Positions 51,274 through 64,000 of a stretch of DNA of 64,000 bases are shown piece after piece. Source of the DNA: Umbelopsis ramanniana AG. Taxonomy: Eukaryota > Mucoromycota > Umbelopsidomycetes > Umbelopsidales > Umbelopsidaceae. The stretch is taken from positions 558,001-622,000 of the forward strand of contig NW_026252089.1 of the NCBI RefSeq assembly GCF_025399195.1. The letters run 5' to 3'. The notes under the pieces were generated by a model, which saw only the letters and a list, made by a program, of their open reading frames with translations, was not told where the DNA came from and made no database searches. Position 1 is the first letter of the stretch. Every line of letters starts with the position of its first letter. Both the position numbers and the translations under genes were made by a program.

Positions 51274-51489
51274 ATGCTGAGTGATATGGGACGCCGGCTG
51301 TATTTCATCTCAACACAATTTCTCTTACTTTTTTACCGCATTATCGTATCCTCTGTAGCTTAGTCTAGCACAAAATTCCTTAGTTACTTCAAAAATGATG
51401 GAATTAAGCGTAGGTGCAAATGAGGAAGATGTTTAATTCGATTTTTTTATAGGAAGTGTTGATTTCGAAAACTAAAAAAAAGTTTCTAT

Positions 51490-52926
51490 CTAGAATATAG
51501 AAATGTAGCTTGAAATTCTGTCCTTTTGGTTTTGAGATATACACTCGGAAATCCATACAATGTTACGAATTTCCTGCTCCTTCAATTTAACATACGCATA
51601 GAAGGTTCCAAAGTGGAACTGTTGTTGCCATGCGAGGCGGTTCAAGAATACTTCATGTGCGAAAAACTTGTCTTCCATAGTCGATTCGCTGACGGCTTGA
51701 TCAAAGAAAACTCGGTATTCCTGAAGAAAACAGGACGTTAGTCCATTTGTGTGCTGTCCATCAACTACACATCTGAATACATTTCTAGGTAACTTACCGA
51801 AAAGACTTCGCAAGCTGTCTTTACTTGATCAATATCATCAGCTGTTGCAAGGGCAGCATTTCCTTCTGGGAACAATCTACCAATGTTGGGATATAGTTTT
51901 TTTCGATCCTCTTTGGGAAGCTCAGTACCGAAAGAGTTGATTGTGATGTTGATAGTGCGTCGATCGGCTTCAAACTGCATGGTAGTAAAGTTAGCAAACC
52001 TTTGATTATACTGAGACGTGTCAATCGGCTGTTATTCACAAACCTGAAGGATGTCACCCATAATCTCAGCTGTGGGGCCACCGATCTTTTGGCAAAAATC
52101 ATAGAAATCTTCAAGATAGGCTTTATACAATGTGTTGCGAATGATTTCAATGTTCAATTCGTCCAAATCCTGAGCACTGAGGCAGTTGGCAAAGTAGGGT
52201 GCTATTGATGCATCATTAGAGTGTGTTCTACGTGTTTGGTAACTAAACCTGCTAAGAGACTTACCCAAAGGGGTTTCGATCAAGACGGTGTTGTAGAGTT
52301 CAGACACGGTAGTTGCTACACAAAGTGCTGGCATAGTGTCAAACACGCCAAGAGGATGGCAACGATCCAAAAGTTCGTGAGTATCGCGCTCATGCAAAGT
52401 TCCGGTGATCAGCAACACGACATTATCGATCATATAAGAATAGCTGGAAGCGACAGGTAAGTCAGCGTTAGCAGATGCATTGGATACCTACTAATACAAT
52501 CGTTCTACATCATTCTTTGAAATGAACAACTTACGTTATATAATCTAAAAACTTGGCCAAAGGTTGGACAGCTTGGGTTCTGAGGAAGTCAAATTCGGCG
52601 ACCAATTTCTGTGTAAGCTTTTCTGAGATCGTGGACGTAGATATTGGCGAAGGCTCGTTTTGTAGAAAGTTGCCATAGTCAGTAGCACTAAGCTGAAGTC
52701 GAACGTCTATAGTTTAAAAAAGTATCGCGATGTTAAGAGATTTTCCAGTATGAACATATTTTCAATTAAGTCAGCTCAACCGCACTCGAATGTTCTTCAT
52801 ACCTTCAACCGTTTCGCACTGTGTCAGATTGAGATAGTGGGAGGAATTAAGGATTCCAGACTTGTATCCTCTCAGAATTCCGTCCACGAAGCCGTTGTCT
52901 GCATTCCAAACTGCAGCAGATGCCAT
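51490..52926 (-). CDS. VMA6: V-type proton ATPase subunit d
   Basis: It is part of the V0 sector, linking the proteolipid ring to the central stalk of the vacuolar proton pump that acidifies vacuoles and endosomes. Exons are 52926..52803, 52706..52535, 52443..52265, 52201..52044, 51974..51798 and 51720..51490 (346 aa; yeast Vma6 has 345). Conserved blocks are [86 protein letters not shown] and, at the end, [19 protein letters not shown]. Start: the ATG at 52926 gives [16 protein letters not shown], which aligns with the usual N-terminus; an in-frame ATG 78 bases earlier would add 26 residues with no family match. It ends 216 bases from the convergent nitronate monooxygenase. Confidence 0.97.
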
Positions 52927-53351
52927 TGTGTCTATACTGGATGTAAAAAGCAGAGGATGCGGTTTTGGAAGTCCCTTGTTGGTTGGAACAGAAAGTGAAG
53001 TCAAAATGGCCCAAAAAACATAACTTTACTCACAAAAACAAAGATTGCTCCATGTGTCGGGAATTGGATCAGCTGCTAAATTCCTCAACTCTCGAGCAAT
53101 AGCTGGCTGCCCTCAACGAATGTCTCGGTTACGATTGCGACCATTGCTAATTTCTCCTTGACAACTTCTAATCTGGATACTGCTCTGATTTGAAATTGAT
53201 ATTACAGACTGAAGTACGAAAGCGCTCTTGTTCAAAACGTTTTAAAAGAACTCAAACTGACTGTGACGTAGTTTCCTCAGTTACCTATTCTTGGCCGTTT
53301 TCCTCCAACTTTCGATAAAACTTGCATACGACATTCGACAAATAACATACC
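52927..53351. promoter_or_regulatory. Divergent promoter of VMA6 and kinesin-3
   Basis: These 425 bases lie between the start codons of two trafficking-related genes. There is no clear TATA box or strong palindrome. An in-frame ATG for VMA6 exists at 53004, so the leader there may be translated, but I do not favour it. Confidence 0.45.
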
Positions 53352-56300
53352 ATGAGTGGAGGAGGAAATGTCAAAGTTGTGGTACGATGTAGACCATTGA
53401 ACCAAAGAGGTATTGAGAGCAAATCAAAACTGTGCCTTAAGTATCGTCGTCCCAGCCGTTGACATCAATATTGCCACTTGTAGAAATTACGAGGAACTCC
53501 TCCGTGCTTGTTCGCATGGATGGAAACCAGACGATTTTAACGAGATCAGTGACTGACGACAAAGCGGTCAAAGAAGACGACAAAAAAGCCTTCACTTTTG
53601 ATAAATCGTTCTGGTCCGTCGACCCTGCTGACCCGCACTTTGCAGACCAAGAGGCAGTCTATAAGGACTTGGGCGAAGATCTTATGGGCCATGCATTTGA
53701 TGGTTACAATTGCTGTATATTTGCATGTAAGTAAGAGCATGAATATCAGGCGTGCCGATGAAGAGGAAATGAAACCGGTTATTTAAAACTAACGGAATGC
53801 ATTCTCGTAGATGGCCAGACTGGGTCTGGAAAATCATACTCCATGGTACATACTAATTTTATTGGATACTGATTATTCATTTAACATTGTTATTTACTCG
53901 CTTTTGAAGATGGGTTATGGAGAGGACAAGGGTATTATTCCTCGAGCGTGCCAAGAATTGTTCGACCGCATAGCCAATGCTTCCGACCAGTATCTCACAT
54001 ACAGAGTCGAAGTTACATACATTGAAATCTATAATGAAAAGGTTCGAGATCTTTTGAACCCGAAGAACAAAGATAATTTGAGAGTCAGAGAACACCCGCG
54101 CTTTGGTCCTTATGTCGAAGACTTATCCCGGCTTGTTGTAAACTCTTACGACGACATCTCCCATTTGATGGACGAGGGTAATAAAGTAAGCTGTGTCCAT
54201 TTTCTAGTACTTTACAACTTGCAATTCCATGGCAATTTTAATCGTTGTGTAAACTTTGAAATTGACAGGCGCGAACCGTTGCTGCTACGAATATGAATGA
54301 AACGTCATCGCGTTCACATGCAGTATTTACCATCTTCCTTACTCAAAGAAGGCACGATACTATGACCAAACTAGACACGGAAAAAGTGGCGAGAGTTAGT
54401 TTGGTGGATCTTGCGGGAAGTGAGCGTGCTAACAGTTCAGGTGCTACGGGTCAACGTTTGAAAGAAGGAGCGAACATCAATCGATCGCTGACAACGTTGG
54501 GAAAAGTCATCGCTGCTCTCGCAGAGCAATCTCAGCATGAAGGAAAACGAGGGCGCAAAAAGGAAACTTTCATCCCCTATCGTGATTCGGTGAGTATCAA
54601 ATATTTGGTGCCTTTGTTACTGTTCGGACATAAATACTAAAATGCATGATGAAATGCTTAGACTTTGACTTGGCTCTTGAAGGATTCGTTAGGTGGAAAT
54701 TCAAAAACCACCATGATTGCAACGATATCACCAGCCTCTGAGAATTATGAAGAGACTTTGAGTACGTTGCGATATGCTGATCAAGCCAAGAAGATCAAGA
54801 ACAAGGCTATCGTAAACGAGGATCCTAATGCTAAATTGATTCGCGAACTCAAAGCGGAGCTGGAGTTCCTCAAGGATAAACTCATGTTGTATGCACCGGA
54901 AGAAGTCCGACAACTGGCGGCATCTAGTGCGTACCTGCGTGAAAGCGGAAAACACGGCGCAGCTGCAAAAGTGGCAGCAGCAGCTATACCAGCTTCACAG
55001 GAAATTACATTTACCGACCAGGATGGCAACGTTCGCAAAATGACGAAGGAGGAAATAGTGGAACAAATGTTGTCTTCTGAAAAACTCTTCAACGAACTCA
55101 ATGAAACTTGGGAGGAGAAACTGAAGCGGACCGAAGCTGTACAGATCGAACGTGAACAAGCACTGGCTGAAATTGGCGTTACCGTAGCAAAGAATCGAGT
55201 GGGTGTGTATACGCCGAAAAAGATGCCACATCTGGTCAATCTGAACGAAGATCCACTTATGTCGGAATGTCTCATGTATCAGATTAAGCCTGGTCGAACA
55301 CTTGTTGGGCGTCAAGAAAGCGATGTACATGCTGATATTCGACTAAGTGGCCCTAACATCCTCGATGAACATTGCTACTTTGAAAACATTAACGGTATTG
55401 TAACCTTGTATCCCAGCGAAGGCTCCATGACGATGGTAAATGGTACTCGTATTTCCGAGCCTCGAAAGCTTTCAAGTGGCTGCCGTATTATCCTAGGAGA
55501 CTACCACATCTTTCGCTTGAATCACCCAGAAGAAGTTCGCAGAGAGCGAAATTTACACAAATCAGTGGTGACAACCCATGCTACAGCCATGTCCGCCGGT
55601 CATGACAAAGATGATCAATTTCGTCGCCCTGAATCCCCTACTTTTAATGAACAAGCTGACTGGAAGTTCGCCAAACGAGAAGCTGTCCTGAATGAGTCTC
55701 ATTTTGGGGATATGGATGATGAAGAGCTCGAAAAGTTGTTTGACGACATATCCAAAGTACGAAACCTCAGACGATCCCGTCCTGAAAGTAGAATGGATGA
55801 CGATGCTTCTACTTATTCTGGTTCATCGACCGGAGCAGTATTGGTGCCTACTACAATTTCTAACTTTAATGACGCTCAAGACGAGAGTGACGAAAGCGCA
55901 ACTAGAGTATCGACTACGGACGTGGAAGAGAAACTTCGGTTAGCTAAAGAGGAGATGCAGAGGCAACTAGAAATGCAGAAAAATGAGTACGAAGAAAAGA
56001 TCAAGGTTGTGGAAGCGTCTACTTTACCTGCAGATGAGATCCAGATTGAGCGAGATGAAATGCACAGAAAGCTACAGCAAGTTCAAGAGCAGATGGAGCA
56101 AGTTCTACAGCAGCAAAGGCAGGAGTATGAATCACGAATCAAAAGAATCTCGCAGCAAGTACCAGAGCCTCTCCAGAATGGATATACCGCCACGCAATGG
56201 AGGCTGATGCGAAAAGTTGTACAAAAGTGGAAGAAGCATAAGGATATCTTGATGGCAGAAGCAATAATGCTGAACTCTGTTATACTGAAGGAAGCCAATG

Positions 56301-58891
56301 TGATTGCAAAGGAACTTGGCAAATCCATCTTGTATCAGTTTTGTGTTCTGACGGATGAGTACACCATCAACCCTGTCTCATTTTGGGAGAATGGCTCTTC
56401 GCCTGCAGTATCGTCGGAAGAGGAGACCACCACCGTCCCTGGCAAAACCCCTTGCATAGGCATTCGAGCAATGGATTCAAAACACAACGTTATCTACTAT
56501 TGGTCCCTGGAAAAGCTGAAACAGCGACTGCAACGCATGCGAAATTTATACAACTTCATCGATCGGCCAATGTACAGAAAGCATTTCAACTGGGAGGACC
56601 CATTTTATGAAACACCTATACCTCGATTCACCTGTGTTGGCAAAGCAACCTTACCTGTACGAAATTTAGCCTTGCAACAACCTTTACAGAGTCAAGTTCA
56701 AATCATATGCCCGATAACTGGAAAGTCAAAAGGTCTCCTCACTGTACTGGTCTCCCCATTAGCTCGCTCACCAGCGCAATCTCGATCAGAGGACAATTCT
56801 ACTGAAAGCAACCATCAAAGTGCACCCGATGTTGATTATTCAAACAGCCTTATCAAAGTCGGAGAGCAGCTTTTGGTTGAAATTCAGGTCCTCGGTGCTG
56901 AAGGTATCAACGAGTCTGATTGTACACAAGTCCATGCGCAGTTCAGGTTGTCGGAATTTGGAACAGTACCTCCATATTCAGCGAAGGACAAGATATTCAG
57001 TTCAGATTTCATCACAGACTTTGGTACCTCTCCTATAGACTTTGGTTTCAGCCAAACTGTGTCGCTCATAACTACGCCGAAAACGGTTCAAATTTTCAAT
57101 CATGGCTTCATCACGATTGAAGTCTTTGCACACTTACAATCCGGCATGATTGAACATTTTCGACAATGGGACGAGGAACAGGAGCAAAAACATGTACTTG
57201 TCAAAGAGAAACCGTCTTCTATGTCAACAGAAGTTCGTAGAGACTCTCGTGATGATCCCTTGTATGCGGAACAATTGGATGTTTTTGCATCTATCCAGCT
57301 ATCGGAACTCGCATTGGATGGAGAGTATATTCCAACCCAAGTTTTGCTGAATGGTTCAACTGGAACAGGGGTTTTTCTCCTCAGACAAGGTATTCAGCGT
57401 CGCGTTGTATTTAGCTTGACACATTCGTCAGGTCGCCAATTCCCATGGCAGCGAGTTATCAAAGCTACATTTGGAAACGTTCGTCTAGTTGACGCAAAAG
57501 GGCAGATCGTCGATGAGATGCTTCACGAACCGGTGCCTATCAATTTACTGTCTCAACAACAGGTAGACTATCGTCAAGACGGTACAAGCACCATAGACGC
57601 GCAAGGTGCTTGGGACAGTTCATTGCATGAAGCAGCTTTTCTCAACCAAATAACTGCAGCAGGTCATCAAGTTCAACTTTCCTTGTCCTGGGAAGTGGAG
57701 GCTGATAAATGCGATAAACCATTGCAGTTTTCTACGGATGTATTTGTACAAATTCAGGGCCGAGACGCTTCCAACCCATCCAAATTTAGAACATTGATAA
57801 CCCCCACACGCATCACTACCAAGATTACATCGGTGTACGTGGTGCAATTGCGACCGCCACAATCACGAAAGATTGATGATTTATGGAGAACCAATACTTC
57901 AAAAGGATATGTTCGTGGAGAGGAGTTTTTGGGAAACTGGAAACCACGCAGTATCTCCATTGTACGAGAATTTCAAACAATGAGCAATTCCCAGAAGCAT
58001 ATGCAAGACGTTGTTGCAACGAGGCAAATGCTTTATTTACAAGGGGGTGTAGAAGACCATGCGGGCGCCAGACTTGATTCGCTACCGCGACTTCCTGAGG
58101 CGAAAGGGTATCTTCTCAAGCACATTGTGGACCTCTGGATAGCAGCTTGTAAACACCATTCAGGAGTAAGTATTCCATTGAATTAGCAATGTGAACGGAT
58201 GGCGGTTCTAAAAGGCTGTATATTCTTTACAGTTGGATATCATACAAGCAAGGCGAAAAGCGGCTGCAAAGCAAGATCCTGAACCGTGGAAATTGAAAGT
58301 GCCCACTAAACTGGTCCCATATGTCAAACCAGTTATACCAACGTAAGATAAAATTGCTGAAATTGATGTAGCTGGAAGCAGTCCAGACACGCTCATACGT
58401 ATTCTGATCATACAGGGATGTTGTGACCAAGAAAGGATACCTCAGTTTTCCGGAAAACGCTGACGAGGTTTGGGTCAAGCGATGGATTGTATTCAAAAGG
58501 TGACTGAAATTTTCAGCTAGTTTACATCGATTACCAGGATGATATCTAATTTAAAAACTCGTACGATCTTCGGTATCCAGACCGTATCTGCATATTTATT
58601 TAAGCCAGTCCGACTATGAACAGCAAGGCATCATTAATCTCAGCCAAGTAAAGATTGATTACAAAAAGGACTTGGAGAAGATGCTAGAGGTGAGCATTCA
58701 CAGACACTTCATTCATGTACAATTTGGTACTAATTTTGTTTTGATATCAAAAGCGTGATAACGTGTTTGCAGTTTATACAAGCAATAATGCGTACCTGTT
58801 CCAAGCTGGCAATCGTTCAGAGATGATTGACTGGATAGCTAAGATAGATCAATTCTACCCGGTGCAAGCCCTCCGGGATGAAAGAACCTAA
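53352..58891 (+). CDS. Kinesin-3 motor (Unc104/KIF1 type)
   Basis: It is a plus-end-directed microtubule motor that carries early endosomes and other vesicles in fungal hyphae. Exons are 53352..53409, 53484..53726, 53811..53845, 53910..54185, 54269..54589, 54662..58165, 58233..58342, 58416..58499, 58581..58689 and 58754..58891 (1625 aa). The motor domain (about 1-350) has the P-loop [11 protein letters not shown], switch [12 protein letters not shown] and switch [12 protein letters not shown] neck and coiled coil follow. The FHA domain lies at about 515-610 ([21 protein letters not shown]), a second coiled coil at about 720-810, then a KIF1B/DUF3694-type middle region. The PH domain that reads membrane phosphoinositides is at the very end (about 1520-1620; [22 protein letters not shown]). 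The full set and length match fungal kinesin-3. Confidence 0.96.
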
Positions 58892-59094
58892 TTATATTGT
58901 ATTATTTATTAACTCACTATTTCCACCTAATCTCTATTATGTATACTATTATTTTCACGAAGGTGATAAAGGCTAAAAGTGAATTTTTCGACCCTATGGA
59001 ATTTTGTATTGGCTGGGACTGTGTGCGGGGAAATTTTCCAAAGGGCTCCTACTGATTGACTTGGGGGACCTGCGAACTTCGTTGATGATCTGAC

Positions 59095-61908
59095 ATGGAC
59101 GATTCCACCGCCCCTGTTACGCCCACTAGCCTGGCAAGGCAAATCAAAAACCCACTATCTATTCGATTATCACATATATACAACACAGTACTTCACAACA
59201 GCGACAAAACCAAGAATGCTTTGACCACCTTGTCCCAAATACCCAATCTTCAGCATCAAGATTTGGACAAGAATCTACGCGGTGTCCTTGAGCGGAACGC
59301 TCTCGAAGCCAATCAACGATTCCTTCTAGCTTTCTCCAAGCTTGACGAGGTAACTTGAACTGACGGTTGAAGCCCGAGATTCACGGAACCCTCACCAATA
59401 ACACCTCATTCCTATAGCATCTGCTTATCCTGGAGAACGACGTTAACGAAATGCAAGCCAGCAACGACGCTATGACTCAACAACTGACGGAGGTGAACAA
59501 AGATTCGTCACTGCTCATTGAACAAGTGACGAGCTTGCAAAATAGAAGGTAATGATTCGGGGTGAGTTGAGTTTTTCAAGGTACGTGCCATTAACCTTTT
59601 GGTGGTGTAGATCTGCGTGTGATATACAGCGTATCATCATCGATTCATTCTTGAGCACGTTTATGCTCACAGATCAAGAGATTGAGATCTTGTGCTCACC
59701 CTCTGCGCCGGTCGATGCCCAGTTCTTCAAAGCATTAGACCACTTGCAGCAAGTTCATTCAGATTGTCGCTTGCTGCTTATGACCGAGCACCAACAAGCA
59801 GGGTAAGCATTATCATGGCCGGTTACTCGCATCTTTTGTCCATGACCTAATGCGTTTCATTCTATGTCTTGTTTTGGTGATATAAAGTTTAGATATCCTG
59901 GAATCGCTCGCTGGACACCAGGAAACAGCGTACGAAAAGCTATACAAATGGACTCAGCGGGAGTGCCAATCGTCATTCAACAGAGAATTTCTAGAAATCA
60001 GCTCTTTGATGAAAAGGGCAACCAAAGCATTGAAGCATAAGCCAGTTCTATTCCAGTACGTACAAACTTTTGCCCAATGCCTTTCTCGATGTACTGTAAA
60101 GCATCATACTCACACGCGCGCCTTATAGAGCTTGCTTGGAAGACATGGCCAATATCCGGAGAAACTCAGTCACACGAGCCTTTATAGATGCCTTGACTCG
60201 AGGTGGCCCTGGTGGAACTCCACGACCCATTGAATTGCAAGCTCATGATCCCATTCGTTATATCGGTGACATGCTGGCTTGGGTCCATCAAGCTGCAGCA
60301 AGTGAACGAGAAATTCTTGAAGGCCTTTTCGATGTTGAAGGACAGCGAGGTTACAGTACGTGTGTCGAGAAGGGAAAATTCATCTATATCTTTTCTATGC
60401 TTTTGCTGATATGTTTAATTAGAACGTAGCGTTAGTCAAGGAGACATTAAGTCATCTACCGATGGACCCAACAATTTGGCAGTGGACCAACATATTGATG
60501 AAACTATCACTGGATTGTTGGGTCGCATCATGGATGGAACATGTAGGCCATTGAAGGTAGGGTTTTTATATTCGTTTGTGGCGCACGCAACCAATTGTAC
60601 AAAACGTTAAGTATCATGCAGTCAAGGATAGAACAAGTCTTGATTTCTCAACCTGGAGCCATCACATCGTACAAGATAGCGAATATCATTCAATTTTATA
60701 CCATCACCATTGGAAAACTATTCTCAAGTAGCGCGAGTTTACCGGAATTACTTCATAGGTAAGCGGACGTGGATATTTTTTAGGTAATGCAAATATTAGG
60801 CGAACAAATGTTGACGTGTGTTATACAGTATCACAGATGTTGCTTTTAAAACTTTCTATGGAATCCTCAACGCACAAGCAAACAAATTGCTTCGATTTTC
60901 AGAGAAACCTGGAAATGACCTTATGCCACCTTCTTCTTTCAAAGAAGTTGTCTTGCAATTGGTAAGAGTTGTTCTGAACACGTTTAGGCTCATACTCGAT
61001 CATTTATACCTCTACTTCATTATTACAGAAAGAGATTATGGCGTCGTACGATTCTTCTCTGATCATCGTATCTGGTGCAACTGCAGTAGCAGGAACAGAT
61101 TTCCGCGAGACTTTGGACGCCATGATCGACCCACTTCTACAGATATGCGACATTGGTGCTGAAAAGCTGTCAGATTACGATCGTTTAGTGTATAAGGCAA
61201 ACTGCCTTCAGTATGTCAGGGTAAGATTGGAGACTGTTGGTTACATTCATTACGGTGCAAGTACACGATTTTTGACAATCTCTCGGTATCGTTTTTTATA
61301 GTCGGCATTGATACTGTACGCTTTTACAGAGATCAAGCGACAATCACTAGAAAAACATATTAATGAGCTTCTGGAATCGCTTACAGACAAAGAAGTAAGT
61401 TTTTCTCTCGCTTCTACTTGTAATGTTCGAAATTATCAGAATTGTATGTTAAGTTGTGCCTGGTTTGCTTCCCCCTCCAGTATCAATTGCTCCTCCAACA
61501 ATCCGGATTAGATGCAGTAGACTCCGCTATAAAGTCAAAGGATATTAATGTAGGTGACTTATCCAACACCAATGCTGGAGTACTTGATTTACTTATTAAG
61601 GTTTGCCACACTAGGTGCCTTTGTCAAGTTTGGAGGGTATGGATGCTCGTGCTTTGGGAGAGTCTATGGCTCATCTCGATCGATTTTTGACCACCATTGA
61701 TGGCGATATACCATCTCGGCTGACCAAGCTGTCTTCTTCACGACTTGCACGGCAAGTTCATGGCAACGCTATCAAACAATTTATTGACGCGTATAGACAT
61801 ATTATTCAAGCTGTCAGCGACCCATCGAATGGATATGAATTCCCTGCTTCGATTTTACCTCGCACAGTAGAAGAAATAGAAACCATCTTTTCCTTCGCAA
61901 CAGAATGA
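59095..61908 (+). CDS. COG6: Conserved oligomeric Golgi complex subunit 6
   Basis: COG6 belongs to the COG tether that receives retrograde vesicles at the Golgi and keeps glycosylation enzymes in place. Exons are 59095..59349, 59418..59548, 59611..59802, 59888..60055, 60129..60355, 60423..60556, 60622..60758, 60829..60961, 61029..61220, 61302..61394, 61481..61549 and 61615..61908 (674 aa, usual size). The N-terminal coiled coil holds [14 protein letters not shown] and [17 protein letters not shown]. Conserved later parts are [22 protein letters not shown] and LDDFLT-like [10 protein letters not shown], and the C-terminus has [18 protein letters not shown]. For the last intron the donor at 61550 gives a 65-base intron; the nearer GT would leave only 14 bases. 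It follows kinesin-3 by 203 bases on the same strand. Confidence 0.94.
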
Positions 61909-64000
61909 AAGGTTCCTGACTTTCGATGTACATCCAATTTAGTAAATTTACATCCCCTAATGTATTTATATCTCTAACGTGATTGCTCTGTTTGAGACCA
62001 TGTTTGCTGTGAGGACGGTCAAGGCTGTCTGATGTACGATCAAAAGATCAAATCAAGTGTGTGATCTATACTTGTGTTCCAACCTCCGACAATAACAGAA
62101 TTGCAATCCAATCGTTAGGCAAAAACTGCTCACATTAATGCATATAAGGCCATACGTATTTTAAGGGCTAACGCGCTACTTTTATTGCTTATCTTTTACA
62201 ATATCTTCAGTTTCTTCAATTCCTTCTTTAACTTCATGGCTATTGGATGATTGCTCTAAACATCCTGTGTCTCCAAGATTATAAATCGCCAAACACGGCG
62301 GCAGGCAGAAAAACTTCGACATTTCTCACTCTGTCTTGCGCGAAAACATCGAGATGGCTATTTCTCACATGTATCAAGCGCTACTAATGAGTAATTGTAA
62401 TAATGAATTCACACTATCCTTTAGTTTCATAACATAGGCTTTACCATCACCCAAATGACGACATTTCCCACTATACTAATACCATCTGCCATACGACGCT
62501 CTTTCAAATCCGGATATTGCTATGCTCTCGTTGATACATCCCCTAGCAGTGTAGATAAATAATATATGCAGTCAAATGAGTAGGTAAGCAGTAACCGTTA
62601 ACTGCCTTATGTGATTACATTCAGAATTGGTCTTTTGCCAACCTCTGCGTTCAGGGGGGTAAGCAGGACTTTACCTTTAACATCTTCAAACTAGCAACTT
62701 GGATCATCACAACATAGCTTCAAAGATATATCCTGAACATTGTATGCAACTGCCTAATGCACTAGCAGACGGAAAGCTATCTGCTTAATTGACTATTTCT
62801 GACAGAAAGAAAGTAAAACTAAATTGCCTTCAGAACTCATAAACCCTCTGAACGACAATGAATCCTAGCACTTTTATGAAATGCTCGAATGAAAAGTCGC
62901 TCTTGTGTGTAGCAAAAAGACGAGCCTATGTGAACAACCAGGACATGCAACGTAACTTGATGCCAAAACCGGAACTACGCTGTTCTGGCGACTACTGAAA
63001 AAACTCAAATAGCAAACCCCAAGACACCTATGTAGAATACCCGGCGAAAGCCCACGTAGCCGCCATGCTGCATCTGCTTGTGTCCACAGCACCCACTATC
63101 ATGCAATGCATGCTTGACGTATGCTCGTCTATGCAGGGTTGTTATGTTACCAGAAAGAAACAGGAGAGAATCCAAATGTTTAATAGGCATGGCTGAATAG
63201 AGACAGAGAAACGACGATCACCGACATTCATGGTTACAAACATCAATACAATTTGCTCCAAAAATCTCATAGTTAAAGCGCTCTCTATGCCATGAGGTAA
63301 AGTAGCCATGCTTGATGTTGGATAGCTTTGTCCGGAGTAGTCTAGTACTATTGGTCCGCGACTCTGTCCAGAGTCTGACTACTTTGAGATCGTAACTAAC
63401 GAGCCAAACAGCTGATCAATGGCTTTTGCAAAGAGGGTTTATTTTGGCACAAAAACATCCTCTAAAGCGCGAAAAAAACAAATATTATATTAACTCATTA
63501 CAAATTTTTGGTAACACGCAACGGCTCCGGTGAAGAACTATTGCAAAAGTAGCCAAAAAAAAAAAAAAAATAGATGTGTTGAAACCCCCCAAGTCGGACT
63601 TGGAGATGGCATGTGAGGATCAGATAACCCGTACTCCATCCAACTGAAACCATCTGTCAGCGCCATTGTTCAAGATCTGATTATTCCATTCGAACACAAC
63701 GGAGTGGAATGCTTTGGACAACCGCTCTAAACTCGTATGCAAAAACTTGGTCACTGCATATCAGATCCAAGTCGGGCGGCAACCAAAGAAAAGAAACAAT
63801 AGTCAACTTTTTTTTTCTATGTCGACAGTCACTATGTTGGCTTCATGTGATGAGAGATTGCCCCCCTCGTCCAAGACAACAGAGCAGCATGACCGAAGAA
63901 AACCTTGACCTGAACAACAGGCCACCATTTTGGCTCATCCCTTTGGCCATCATCACCCCATCCGACTAGACTGGATCCAGCCAAGGAGTCAGAGTAGTAC
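61909..64000. other. Right-edge non-coding stretch
   Basis: These 2.1 kb hold no gene I can support; all open frames are below 90 codons with no family likeness. An A15 run lies at 63556-63570. A nested imperfect palindrome sits at about 63336-63383. The stretch may include the promoter of a gene beyond the window. Confidence 0.5.
63336..63383. repeat. Nested imperfect inverted repeat
   Basis: AGTAGTC (63336-63342) pairs with GACTACT (63377-63383); inside, ACTCTG-TC-CAGAGT (63361-63374) is a second palindrome. It may be chance, or a protein-binding site or short RNA hairpin. Confidence 0.4.

Noticed and set aside
52927-53004. N-terminal extension of VMA6 from the ATG at 53004
   Set aside because: The extra 26 residues match nothing in the family, while the ATG at 52926 aligns with the known start.

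Overview
This 64 kb window is nuclear DNA of a filamentous fungus, most likely an early-diverging Mucoromycota/Mucorales-type species. The reasons are dense protein-coding genes with many short introns (mostly 50-95 bases, GT-AG with good donors and pyrimidine-rich acceptors), monocistronic genes on both strands with short spacers, and a fungal gene complement (Yvc1-type vacuolar channel, a Qcr1-like core protein with mitochondrial presequence, Ost4, Vfa1, a Dal5-type permease, kinesin-3 with FHA and PH domains) combined with a GCN5 that keeps part of the PCAF homology region. The lineage call is inference; no rRNA or marker gene is present to prove it. I rebuilt 25 gene models by reading exon junctions and checking that every splice keeps frame; exon coordinates are in the evidence fields.

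Layout. 1-7 kb, plus strand: ornithine aminotransferase, an unrecognised single-pass membrane protein, and a TRPY/Yvc1 cation channel. 7-19.3 kb, minus strand: a UBX-domain ERAD-type protein, mRNA cap methyltransferase ABD1, a small CYSTM protein, a PH plus leucine-rich-repeat protein, a Ser/Thr-rich GPI-type surface protein, and cytochrome bc1 core protein 1. A 389-base two-way promoter carrying a perfect CRE and a CACGTG box then leads to OST4, a universal-stress protein and a RasGEF (plus strand, to 24.8 kb). After a 2.7 kb spacer come a Dal5/Tna1-type permease (minus), a seven-helix receptor (plus), a DUF1349 protein and an aldo-keto reductase (minus), a possible MACPF-like protein (plus), cap-binding CBC2 (minus), GCN5 (plus), a large P4-ATPase flippase (minus), VFA1 and a nitronate monooxygenase (plus), V-ATPase subunit d VMA6 (minus), an Unc104-type kinesin-3 and COG6 (plus). 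The last 2.1 kb holds no gene I can support.

How the genes relate: this is ordinary core genome, not an operon or a cluster. Several genes serve the endomembrane system (OST4, UBX/ERAD, COG6, P4-ATPase, VFA1, VMA6, Yvc1, kinesin-3) and several the mRNA/chromatin axis (ABD1, CBC2, GCN5), but I see no arrangement that suggests they are co-ordinately controlled apart from the shared QCR1/OST4 promoter. I found no transposon, CRISPR array, complete rRNA or convincing tRNA. No clear new multi-gene system is visible. The points most worth a second look are the orphan membrane protein, the possible MACPF-like protein, the PH-LRR protein, the GC-AG intron and reduced PCAF region of GCN5, a possible in-frame splice variant of the nitronate monooxygenase that would remove its catalytic motif, and an intergenic 18-mer matching the 5' end of fungal 5.8S rRNA.
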